Shown one piece after another: positions 1 to 7,227 of a stretch of DNA of 20,468 bases. The stretch spans positions 1-20,468 of the forward strand of contig JAOTYS010000031.1 in NCBI GenBank assembly GCA_029861795.1. The letters are read 5' to 3'. A program made the position numbers and the translations under genes. Position 1 is the first letter of the stretch; the number at the start of each line of letters is the position of its first letter. Source of the stretch: Gammaproteobacteria bacterium (GTDB taxonomy: Bacteria; Pseudomonadota; Gammaproteobacteria; Arenicellales; JAOTYS01). The notes beneath the pieces were generated by a model, which made no database searches, had not been told where the DNA came from, and was given only the letters and a program-made list of their open reading frames with translations.

Positions 1-1
1 A

Positions 2-2632
2 CTCTACCGCTACATCCTTTCGCATACTCTGAAGGGTCAGATCCATGTCATAGTTCTGACTGCTATATCGATGCCGTTTGTCTATTTTTCCCTTGAGATT
101 CCAAAGTTGATTATCAATAGGGGCATCGGTGGAGAGGGCATTCCTGAGGCCATCGCTGGTATTGAGGTAACCCAGATATCATACCTCATGCTGTTATGCG
201 CGTTGTTTCTGCTGCTGGTCATACTCAACGGCGGTCTCAAGTACGTTATAAATGTATACAGGGGGCTCATAGGTGAGCGGACGTTACGCCGCTTTCGCTA
301 TGAGCTGTATTCCCGAGTATTGCGATTTCCCCTACCTCACTTCAAACGAGTCTCACAAGGGCAGATTATTCCGATGATCACCGCCGAGACTGAGCCCTTG
401 GGTGGATTCATCGGAGACGCTTTTGCATTGCCTGCGTTTCAGGGTGGTTTATTGCTGACTTACTTATTGTTCATTTTTGCGCAGGATCCCCTGTTGGGGC
501 TAGTGGCGACCGCACTTTATCCGTTCCAACTCTACGTCATCCCTAAGCTTCAGCGAAAGATCAACGCGCTGGCAAAGCGTCGGGTGCAAACTGTGCGTAA
601 ACTCGCAGACCGTATTGGCGAAGGCGTCTCCGGTGCCACTGAAATCCACGCTCATGATACTTCCCACTATGAGAGGGCAGATATCGCAGAGCGGCTGGGG
701 ACCATCTTTTCCATCCGACTCGAGATTTTTCGGCGAAAGTTTTTTATCAAGTTCTTGAACAATTTCCTGGCCCAGATCGCTCCGTTTTTCTTTTACTCTG
801 CGGGCGGATATTTCGTAATCCAGGGCAACTTATCTCTGGGTGCATTGGTCGCAGTGCTTGCAGCCACTAGAGATCTGGCCGATCCGTGGAAAGAACTACT
901 CAAGTATTATCAGATCTCCGCTGACGTTCGCGTTAAATACGCCGCGATTATTGAGCAGTTTCAACCGCCAGACATATTCGATTCTAAGATTGTCGATGAG
1001 GTACCTGAGGATATCGAGCCGCTGCAGGGTGATCTTTCAGGCACGAATGTCGGCTATGGTGAAGACGAATTCACAAAAGCGGTGGAGGGCGCGAGCTTCA
1101 ACTTAAGCTTGGACCAGAGTGTCGCGATCGTAGGCTCCGGCAGAAGCGGCAAAGACGAGCTTACCCGTTTGATGGCGCGATTAGTCAAACCCACTTCTGG
1201 TCGAATTACGTTGGCTAACGCCCCACTGGCGGAACTTCCCGAAGCAGTACTTGGTGGTCGCATGGCTTATGTTGGCGCCGATGCGTATATGTTCTTCGGT
1301 TCTATCCGAGACAATCTGGTTTATGGACTCAAGCATCAGCCGTTACTCGAACCAACCTACGATGAAGCGGGACAAAGCCAGCGTCAGAAAGATAAAAATA
1401 GTGCGCGAGAAACTGGTAACAGTGTCCACGATGTTCGCGCTGATTGGGTGGATTATGAGGCGGCCGGCTGTGCCAATGCATTGGAATTAGATGAAAAGAT
1501 ACTCGATCTTGCAGTTACCGTTGACTTCGAAAGTGAAATTTACGAGTTAGGACTCTCTGGCTCTTTGGATCCGCAATCCCAGCCCGAATTAACGGCAAGT
1601 ATTCTACAGGCACGTTCGACTCTACGTGACCGCCTACAAGATCAGGATTATGCACCATTAGTGGAGCTTTTCGACAAGTTCAGATACAACACAAACATGA
1701 ATGTCGCTGAGAATTTGCTGTTCGGCACACCTAAAAACACAGAATTTGATCTGGAAAAGTTATCTACAAATCAATATGTCCGCAAGATTCTAGACGACCA
1801 TGGAATCACCGATGATTTGATCGAGATCGGTCACCAAGTTGCGGGGCTTATGGTTGAGTTATTCGCGGATGTTGACGCGCAGAGCGACCTATTCGAACAG
1901 TATAGTTTTATCAGTGCAGATGACTTACCAACATTCAAAGGAATTGTCGGGCGTGCCAGCGATGGAGGCATTAGCGCTCTTCCGGATGATGAACGAGCCT
2001 TGCTACTTTCGCTCCCGTTCAAGCTGATCCCTGCTCGACATCGCCTAGGGTTGATCGACTCCAGAATCCAAACGAAGCTGTTAGAGGCACGCAAAGCGTT
2101 TGCCGAGGGTTTGAAAGATCCGTCTTCCATCGATTTTTTCAATCCAGACCAATACAACCCGTCTATATCGATTCAAGACAATATTCTCTTTGGAAAACCA
2201 GCTTATGGGCAGGCTCACGCGCAGGCCAAGCTCGGCGAGCTCGTGCGCGACACGTTGGAGTCCCTCAACCTAAGGCGTGATGTCATGCGGGTGGGACTGG
2301 ATTATGCAGTGGGTGTAGCTGGCGCACGCCTAAGCCAGGCGTTGCGCCAGAAACTTGCCATTGGGCGTTGCTTGCTTAAACGACCCGATCTACTAATCGT
2401 TAACGATGCGACTGCATCGCTCGACCCCTCGGCTGAACTGCGGGTGTTAGAAAACTTGGTGAATCATATGAAAGGAAGAGGCCTAATTTGGGGGCTCAGC
2501 CGCCCGGAGCTTGCTCGATACTTCGACGTAGTCATAGTGATGGACAACGGTAAGCTAGTCGAGCGAGGCAGTTTTGATGAACTGCAACAACCCGGGCGAA
2601 TCTTCATGAATCTACTGAGCGCCGCCTCATAG
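2..2632 (+). CDS. ABC-exporter-like protein with degenerate ATPase motifs (5' partial)
   Basis: The reading frame is open from base 2, so the true start lies left of the window; the ATG at 71 is internal. Residue numbers here count from that ATG. Residues 1-295 resemble an exporter membrane domain, with hydrophobic stretches near 35-58, 125-155 and 235-265 plus one before the ATG. A nucleotide-binding domain begins near 320, but its motifs are altered. Walker A is GSGRSGKD (355-362), with Asp for Ser/Thr. The Q-loop Gln is Ala (VGAD, 401-404). The signature is LSQALRQ (754-760) instead of LSGGQRQ. Walker B ends in ND (778-779) instead of DE, and the switch His is absent (WGLS, 807-810). About 280 residues (420-700) are inserted between the Q-loop and signature regions. 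The motif that follows a normal Q-loop occurs three times: IRDNLVYG (412), VAENLLFG (545) and IQDNILFG (701). ATP hydrolysis is doubtful, so a scaffold or sensor role is an inference. Substrate unknown. Confidence 0.8.
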   Translation, partial: LYRYILSHTLKGQIHVIVLTAISMPFVYFSLEIPKLIINRGIGGEGIPEAIAGIEVTQISYLMLLCALFLLLVILNGGLKYVINVYRGLIGERTLRRFRYELYSRVLRFPLPHFKRVSQGQIIPMITAETEPLGGFIGDAFALPAFQGGLLLTYLLFIFAQDPLLGLVATALYPFQLYVIPKLQRKINALAKRRVQTVRKLADRIGEGVSGATEIHAHDTSHYERADIAERLGTIFSIRLEIFRRKFFIKFLNNFLAQIAPFFFYSAGGYFVIQGNLSLGALVAVLAATRDLADPWKELLKYYQISADVRVKYAAIIEQFQPPDIFDSKIVDEVPEDIEPLQGDLSGTNVGYGEDEFTKAVEGASFNLSLDQSVAIVGSGRSGKDELTRLMARLVKPTSGRITLANAPLAELPEAVLGGRMAYVGADAYMFFGSIRDNLVYGLKHQPLLEPTYDEAGQSQRQKDKNSARETGNSVHDVRADWVDYEAAGCANALELDEKILDLAVTVDFESEIYELGLSGSLDPQSQPELTASILQARSTLRDRLQDQDYAPLVELFDKFRYNTNMNVAENLLFGTPKNTEFDLEKLSTNQYVRKILDDHGITDDLIEIGHQVAGLMVELFADVDAQSDLFEQYSFISADDLPTFKGIVGRASDGGISALPDDERALLLSLPFKLIPARHRLGLIDSRIQTKLLEARKAFAEGLKDPSSIDFFNPDQYNPSISIQDNILFGKPAYGQAHAQAKLGELVRDTLESLNLRRDVMRVGLDYAVGVAGARLSQALRQKLAIGRCLLKRPDLLIVNDATASLDPSAELRVLENLVNHMKGRGLIWGLSRPELARYFDVVIVMDNGKLVERGSFDELQQPGRIFMNLLSAAS

Positions 2633-2981
2633 TATGTCTCCCCTCTATTTCCCAGTCCACTCATCGACGGCAACCTTCACTCAAACTGCGGCCGCAGAAC
2701 TACGCCAAGTAAATGCCCATGTGACGAAATTCTCTTAGTGAATCAAGTAGGTGCAACATTTAATTAAGTCAATCTTGAACTCAATGGGCGAGGAGTAGAA
2801 CCGGGAGACCGTAGCATCGAATACTGCTGCTCATTCAGCTAACACGAAAATATTCGAAGCCAGGCTGGTTTCCGAGGTAAACTCTATTGCCGACCTCCGG
2901 TCGGGCGTAAATGGGGGTGTATCAAAAACGCTATCGACCTGGGTACTCAGGTCGACCAGCATCGTTGTTAAGGGAAAGCAC
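2633..2981. other. 349-bp intergenic leader, no gene seen
   Basis: No convincing reading frame was found between the ABC-like gene and the vWA-FHA-PilZ gene. The stretch has a 12-bp perfect palindrome CTGCGGCCGCAG (2686-2697), an A+T-rich patch near 2755-2775, and two hairpins close to the downstream start, listed separately. I could not place a convincing promoter. The gap is long enough that the downstream gene may have its own promoter. Confidence 0.4.
2890..2955 (+). promoter_or_regulatory. Two related hairpins in the leader of the vWA-FHA-PilZ gene
   Basis: The first hairpin pairs CCGACC (2890-2895) with GGTCGG (2899-2904) across a 3-nt loop. The second pairs TCGACCTG (2934-2941) with CAGGTCGA (2948-2955) across a 6-nt loop. 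Both arms share CGACCT and GGTCG, so they may be two copies of one protein-binding site or two RNA stem-loops. The second ends 26 nt before the GTG start codon, close enough to affect transcription or translation of that gene. There is no T-run, so a terminator is unlikely. Confidence 0.35.
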
Positions 2982-4868
2982 GTGTTGGCAGCTTCTCGTC
3001 TATTCGGCCCGCTTGATAATTCACAAGCGGCAACGCAATTTAGCAGCAGGATTTCCTGTCTGTTTTTCATCAGGGTTGCGTTCGCGGGTCTGACCCTGCT
3101 TGCCAGTTCCGCGCAAGCTGCGATGTTGGCCTCAGCAAATATCCTATTGGACTGTGAGCAACCCGAACCGGTTCTGGTTATCTGTGATTATAAAGTCGCC
3201 GAGCAAAACCAGATCACCGGAGTAACTGCAATGGCCGGTGGAACAATGCTTCCGGTTACTATGGCCTTAGACTATCCGTCTTCAGAGCAAACCACTGCAA
3301 TTTTGTTTTTGTTGGATACCAGTGATCCCGCGAGGGGAGCGAGTGTTAAACGAGGCACCGACCATATCTTAGCAATGCTAGAGACTATGCGACCGCATCA
3401 TCGGCTAGGTTTGGCCAAATTCGATACCGACCTAACACTGCTAGCCTCGATCGGGTCCAGCAAAGAAGAGCTGCAAAATGCAGCGCAAACTTTGCGTGCG
3501 TCGGGACTTACTACTGAACTGTATCGCAATACACTACAAGCGGTCCGCCTACTGGCCTCAGACAGCGCGGATCGCAAGGCAGTGTTTTTGTTATCTGATG
3601 GGCTCGCTGAGGACCTAGCTTACAACCATGCCGACGTCGTCCAAGCCGCCAACGAATCCGGGGTTGAAATCTATGGAGTCGGTTATGCCAAGTCCACCCC
3701 ATTGTCTGTGGCTTTGCAGGTGCTGCGACGTCTGGCAGAAGAGACTGGTGGTGAATTTGTTAACGCCAGTAAAGATACTGAAGAACTCGCCAACTTTATA
3801 CAGGCACCGTATGCGAGGTTGGATAGCGGGGGTCAAATTGAGATTGACCTTTCACCGCTCAAGGGGTTAGTGGAGCAGGGCGAGGCAGAAATGGAGATTA
3901 CCTTTCACTCTGCAAATACATCGAGCACCATGAGTCAACTCATCAGTATGCCTCCGCCACCAGAACCCGTTGTTGAACCCGCACCGGAGGTTGAGCCGCC
4001 GCCTATTATCCCACTGGAACCGCAAGAAGTACTCGAACAAGAACCGCTACCAAGGGGGACGCCCACGGTAGTCTCAAGCCCCGGCGATGCTTTGATAAAG
4101 CGCCAGACTTGGTATGTCATAGCAGGCGTCCTACTGACTTTACTGCTACTTACACTACTATGGATGCTGCTGAGACGAATGTCTGCTAGCCGCACCGGGT
4201 CCGCCCCATATGCTTACCTGTGGAAGGTAGATGGCGATGACACTCAACGTTACGACATCAGTTCCGCAGTCACCCGGATCGGAAGGCACAAACACAATGA
4301 AGTCCGGTTACCAAATAAGACCGTGTCACGTTTTCATGCTGAACTTGGACGAAATGAATTCGGACACTTCAAGATTATCGATCGCGCATCCAAAAATGGG
4401 GTGCGTGTAGGTGGCCGGTTTGTTAATTCAAGCGCCCTACAGGAAGGGGATGTAATCTGCGTCGGGGACGTCTATCTGCGTTTTTCTTACTTACCGCATG
4501 ATTTTTCCACCTTCGAAGACACCGAGTTATATGGCACATCAATCGTTGATGAGCAGCGCACCAGACGGAGTAGCTTAAGGAAAACAGTTGGTGTCGATGT
4601 TCGAATCTTTCACCGCGATGTTGGCTGGGTTCATGGGAGACTTGCAGATCTTAGCGTAGAGGGCGCCTTCGTGCATACTGACCAAAAATTTCCATCACCA
4701 CACACACGGATTGATGTAGTGATCCCAATTGTTACCGAAACAGTACGTCGCTGGTATCGCTTCCCGGCAGAACTCGTAAGACAATCCGACGAAGGCGTAG
4801 GTGTTGTATTTCGCGAACTTAATCCGGCATCTGCGCGTTGGCTGGAGGTGGCCACAAAAGCCGCGTGA
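2982..4868 (+). CDS. Membrane signalling protein: periplasmic vWA, one TM helix, cytoplasmic FHA and PilZ
   Basis: The start is GTG, preceded by AGGGAAAG. Residues 24-46 form a signal peptide ending in Ala-Gln-Ala. Residues 105-278 are a von Willebrand A fold with a partial metal site: DTSDP (112-116) where DxSxS is usual, and LSDG (204-207). A Pro/Glu-rich stretch (323-358) leads to a membrane helix (377-397). An FHA domain follows (about 412-502) with RIGR (432-435), SRFH (449-452) and KNG (471-473), the usual phosphothreonine-binding pattern. The C-terminus is a PilZ domain (about 527-625) with RSSLR (529-533) and DLSVEG (556-561), matching the RxxxR and D/NxSxxG cyclic-di-GMP motifs. The order places vWA in the periplasm and both signal-binding domains in the cytoplasm. 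Such a protein could couple envelope contacts to phosphorylation and c-di-GMP; this is an inference. It lies downstream of, and on the same strand as, the ABC-like gene. Confidence 0.88.
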   Translation: MLAASRLFGPLDNSQAATQFSSRISCLFFIRVAFAGLTLLASSAQAAMLASANILLDCEQPEPVLVICDYKVAEQNQITGVTAMAGGTMLPVTMALDYPSSEQTTAILFLLDTSDPARGASVKRGTDHILAMLETMRPHHRLGLAKFDTDLTLLASIGSSKEELQNAAQTLRASGLTTELYRNTLQAVRLLASDSADRKAVFLLSDGLAEDLAYNHADVVQAANESGVEIYGVGYAKSTPLSVALQVLRRLAEETGGEFVNASKDTEELANFIQAPYARLDSGGQIEIDLSPLKGLVEQGEAEMEITFHSANTSSTMSQLISMPPPPEPVVEPAPEVEPPPIIPLEPQEVLEQEPLPRGTPTVVSSPGDALIKRQTWYVIAGVLLTLLLLTLLWMLLRRMSASRTGSAPYAYLWKVDGDDTQRYDISSAVTRIGRHKHNEVRLPNKTVSRFHAELGRNEFGHFKIIDRASKNGVRVGGRFVNSSALQEGDVICVGDVYLRFSYLPHDFSTFEDTELYGTSIVDEQRTRRSSLRKTVGVDVRIFHRDVGWVHGRLADLSVEGAFVHTDQKFPSPHTRIDVVIPIVTETVRRWYRFPAELVRQSDEGVGVVFRELNPASARWLEVATKAA

Positions 4869-4967
4869 GGTTGTCGCGGTGCACAGTTGCCAAACTCTCG
4901 ACGCATGACGACGGACTTTATCAGCGCCTCGACCTACCGGACCGGTTATCTATCGCTCATGTCCCCG

Positions 4968-4983
4968 TCAACGGAAACGTTGA
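4968..4983 (+). promoter_or_regulatory. Hairpin with GAAA tetraloop
   Basis: TCAACG (4968-4973) pairs perfectly with CGTTGA (4978-4983) around a GAAA loop, a stable GNRA tetraloop; a G-U pair could extend the stem by one. It lies 100 bp after the vWA-FHA-PilZ stop and about 130 bp before the BKACE start. No T-run follows directly. It may stabilise the 3' end of the upstream mRNA or belong to the leader of the downstream gene. Confidence 0.3.
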
Positions 4984-4997
4984 TCTAGGATCCGGCT

Positions 4998-5013
4998 TTT
5001 AGTTGTGACTAAA
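4998..5013. promoter_or_regulatory. Inverted repeat TTTAGT-N4-ACTAAA before the BKACE leader
   Basis: TTTAGT (4998-5003) and ACTAAA (5008-5013) form a dyad with a 4-nt spacer. Its right arm runs into the AAAGGAAG ribosome-binding site of the 31-codon upstream reading frame. It could be an operator, or an RNA stem that hides that ribosome-binding site. No regulator gene adjoins it. Confidence 0.28.
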
Positions 5014-5025
5014 GGAAGTGGAACC

Positions 5026-5121
5026 ATGATGAAGTTGTGGCAGAATACCTCAAGTATCTCTACTCCGTTAGAGAGTAAAGGATCTTTATCAAATAGATAT
5101 AGAGGATTTCTCGATGAATAA
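5026..5121 (+). CDS. Possible 31-residue leader peptide overlapping the BKACE start
   Basis: ATG at 5026 follows AAAGGAAG (5011-5018), a good ribosome-binding site at normal distance. The frame runs 31 codons and stops with TAA at 5119-5121, five bases beyond the BKACE ATG at 5114, so the two frames overlap by 8 bp. The peptide begins [10 protein letters not shown] and has no recognisable domain or membrane helix. Its placement suggests translational coupling or a regulatory leader peptide, not a functional product. It could be chance, since only position and ribosome-binding site support it. Confidence 0.35.
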   Translation: MMKLWQNTSSISTPLESKGSLSNRYRGFLDE

Positions 5122-6001
5122 TGAAGTGATTATCACGTGTGCGGTCACCGGAGCAGGTGATACTGTCGGTATCCATCCAGAGATTCCTGTCACCCCAGAA
5201 CAAGTCGCCAACGCAGCAATTGAAGCGGCAAGAGCGGGCGCCGCGGTGGCGCACTGTCACGTACGTGATCCCAAGACGGGGAAGGGCGCTCGTGATCCTG
5301 AACTGTTCCGCGAAGTGGTAGATCGGATTCGCGATAGCGACACCGATGTGGTCATCAACCTTACTGCTGGCATGGGCGGCGACTACGTAGTGGGAGAGAC
5401 CGATCCGCTACAACCAGGTTCGGGCACGGATTTGGTTGGCCCCGAGGAGAGACTCGCCCGCGTTGAACAATTATTGCCGGAGATATGCAGCCTCGACTGC
5501 GGCACCATGAACTTCGGCAACAAGCACGAAATCTATGTCAATCCGCCCGCATACCTCCGAGCTATGGCGCAGAAGATCAAGGAGTTAGGGGTGAAACCGG
5601 AAATGGAAGTGTTCGATATCGGGCAGGTGCGCTTCGCCAATCAACTGGTCGCAGAAGGCCTCGTCGCAGATCCACCCTTATATCAGATCTGCCTCGGTAT
5701 CCCCTGGGGCGCCGCTGCAGACACCCATTCGATGAAAGCTATGTGCGACATGCTGCCTGACAATGCTCAGTGGGCGGGATTTGGCATATCCCGCATGGAA
5801 ATGCCTATGGTGGCTCAAGCTGTACTACTCGGCGGCAACGCACGCGTCGGTCTGGAAGATAACCTGTATCTGTCCAAAGGGGTATTCGCGAGTAACGGTC
5901 AACTAGTCGAAAAAGCTGTAACTATAATTGAAAACCTTGGTGCACGAGTGTTAACCCCTGTCGAGGCCCGCGAGAAACTCGGTTTAAGGCCTAGAAACTA
6001 G
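5114..6001 (+). CDS. BKACE-family beta-keto acid cleavage enzyme (DUF849), dehydrocarnitine-type
   Basis: The family condenses a beta-keto acid with acetyl-CoA and splits it into acetoacetate and a new CoA ester, using a divalent metal in a TIM barrel. The 295-residue length is typical. HCHVRDP (47-53) supplies two metal-ligand histidines, and RVGLED (244-249) holds the acidic residue conserved near the C-terminus. The N-terminal [10 protein letters not shown] and the segments [19 protein letters not shown] and LGIPWGA closely resemble, from memory, the Pseudomonas enzyme that cleaves dehydrocarnitine in L-carnitine breakdown. Substrate is therefore probably dehydrocarnitine or a similar beta-keto acid, but family members vary. 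The start follows GAGG at a normal distance. No carnitine dehydrogenase, thioesterase or CoA-transferase gene is beside it, which weakens the substrate call. A 31-codon frame overlaps its start. Confidence 0.9.
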   Translation: MNNEVIITCAVTGAGDTVGIHPEIPVTPEQVANAAIEAARAGAAVAHCHVRDPKTGKGARDPELFREVVDRIRDSDTDVVINLTAGMGGDYVVGETDPLQPGSGTDLVGPEERLARVEQLLPEICSLDCGTMNFGNKHEIYVNPPAYLRAMAQKIKELGVKPEMEVFDIGQVRFANQLVAEGLVADPPLYQICLGIPWGAAADTHSMKAMCDMLPDNAQWAGFGISRMEMPMVAQAVLLGGNARVGLEDNLYLSKGVFASNGQLVEKAVTIIENLGARVLTPVEAREKLGLRPRN

Positions 6002-6088
6002 AACGAATTTTGTGCGCTACACACTGACACTGAACTAAACGGATCTACACGCTGACAAAAGTAATCTGAGCCGCGTTGGTTAGGCGTC

Positions 6089-6517
6089 TTAGCCATTTAT
6101 GTAGTGTTCTAATTGTTTTATCGTAAACTCCTGCTCTGCGATAATGGCCTTGACCAGATCCCCGATTGAGAGCATGCCGTCAACCCGCTCCCCATCAACA
6201 ACTGGAAGATGACGGACCCGCTTATCCGTCATTAGCGTTAGACATTCCTCTACGGTCTGTTGCGGACGGGCACATAAAACACTGATGGTCATAATATCCT
6301 TGACCTGTGTTTGTTGCGACGATCGGCCTTGCAGTATTACTTTACGCGCATAATCCCTTTCACTCACTATCCCAACTAGCTTTTCCCCCTCCATTATGAG
6401 CAAAGCTCCTATCCCTTTGTCCGCCATCAACCTAATCGCGTCAATTACGAACTCATCCGGGCCGATAGACCAAACATCATGTCCCTTGGAATCTAAAATC
6501 TGCTTCGCCATAGTCAT
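6089..6517 (-). CDS. Two-CBS-domain protein
   Basis: This 142-residue protein is almost entirely a tandem CBS pair (a Bateman module), with copies at about 8-60 and 74-130. The first ends in GIVSERDYARK (49-59) and the second contains RHLPVVDG and GMLSIGDLVK, the usual CBS edge patterns. Such modules bind adenine nucleotides such as AMP, ATP or NAD and normally regulate a partner protein. There is no fused enzyme, channel or DNA-binding domain, so it probably acts in trans; the partner is unknown. GAGGA lies 7 nt before the ATG and supports this start. It converges on the BKACE gene, 87 bp away, and lies downstream of the YbaK-type gene on the same strand with a 146-bp gap. Confidence 0.88.
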   Translation of the reverse strand: MTMAKQILDSKGHDVWSIGPDEFVIDAIRLMADKGIGALLIMEGEKLVGIVSERDYARKVILQGRSSQQTQVKDIMTISVLCARPQQTVEECLTLMTDKRVRHLPVVDGERVDGMLSIGDLVKAIIAEQEFTIKQLEHYING

Positions 6518-6663
6518 GAACGTGTCCTCGTAGCTAACTTTAAAGGGTTTCTGTTCGGCGAATCCTTATTGCCTAGCAATTGTGAAAGTGCGAATCCTCC
6601 GACACATTCCAGCAAATCTTGTCCTCCATGTTACTACCACGCGCGTCAAGTCCGACAACAAAT

Positions 6664-7158
6664 CTAACTGACTTCAGTCGCTAAACCTTCTACCACGTCT
6701 GTATTGAGCGTACGTTTGAATAGATCGGGGGAGACCTTTACTTTGCATGACCGACTGCCACCGCCAACAATGACATAGTCGCGTGCCATTACGCGAGCAT
6801 CCACCCACAGCGGCAGATCGTGCGGCAGAGCGATCGGTGTGACACCGCCGATTTCCATCCCGGTCAAGCAATGAGTCTCGTCGGCTGAGGCAAAAGACAG
6901 ACGACGTACACCCATGCGTTTGCGTACGGTTCTATTTACGTCGAGACGAGTGGATGCGAGTAACACACAGGCAACGTATTTCTTCTCGCCTGTTTTAGAA
7001 GTGACAAGAATTGCGTTGGCTGAATTCTCAAGGGAATAGCCATAGTGCTCACAGAAGACAGCGGTATCGGCGAGTTCCGGATCACATGGCAACAATTCGT
7101 ATGCTACGCCCAATTCGCTCAGACAGCGACGTACTTTCAACTCCATGGTGTTCGTCAT
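6664..7158 (-). CDS. YbaK/EbsC-family aminoacyl-tRNA deacylase
   Basis: The 164 residues form one YbaK/prolyl-tRNA-editing domain, which hydrolyses mischarged tRNAs such as Cys-tRNA(Pro) or related species. Visible family features are an Asn-rich entry (NSANAILV, 45-52), the segment LASTRLDVNRTVRKRMG (67-83), GGVTPI (104-109) that shapes the substrate pocket, and VIVGGGS near 130. The subfamily, and so the tRNA, cannot be fixed by eye. It starts 69 bp after the permease C gene on the same strand, so it may be the last gene of the importer transcript, although the job looks unrelated. The ribosome-binding site is weak. An alternative Met at codon 5 is possible. Confidence 0.85.
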   Translation of the reverse strand: MTNTMELKVRRCLSELGVAYELLPCDPELADTAVFCEHYGYSLENSANAILVTSKTGEKKYVACVLLASTRLDVNRTVRKRMGVRRLSFASADETHCLTGMEIGGVTPIALPHDLPLWVDARVMARDYVIVGGGSRSCKVKVSPDLFKRTLNTDVVEGLATEVS

Positions 7159-7227
7159 CGTCAGCCAAACCTGCTACGAGCATTGAATTTGTACCAGCTC
7201 AGAGTCAAATTTTCAAACTCAGAAAAG

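Noticed and set aside
2686..2697. 12-bp palindrome CTGCGGCCGCAG after the ABC-like gene
   Set aside because: It has no loop for a hairpin, no nearby promoter and only one copy; too little to call a site.
6078..6094. Imperfect stem GGTTAGG/CTTAGCC between the convergent BKACE and CBS genes as a terminator
   Set aside because: Two of seven pairs are G-T, it overlaps the CBS stop codon, and no T-run follows.
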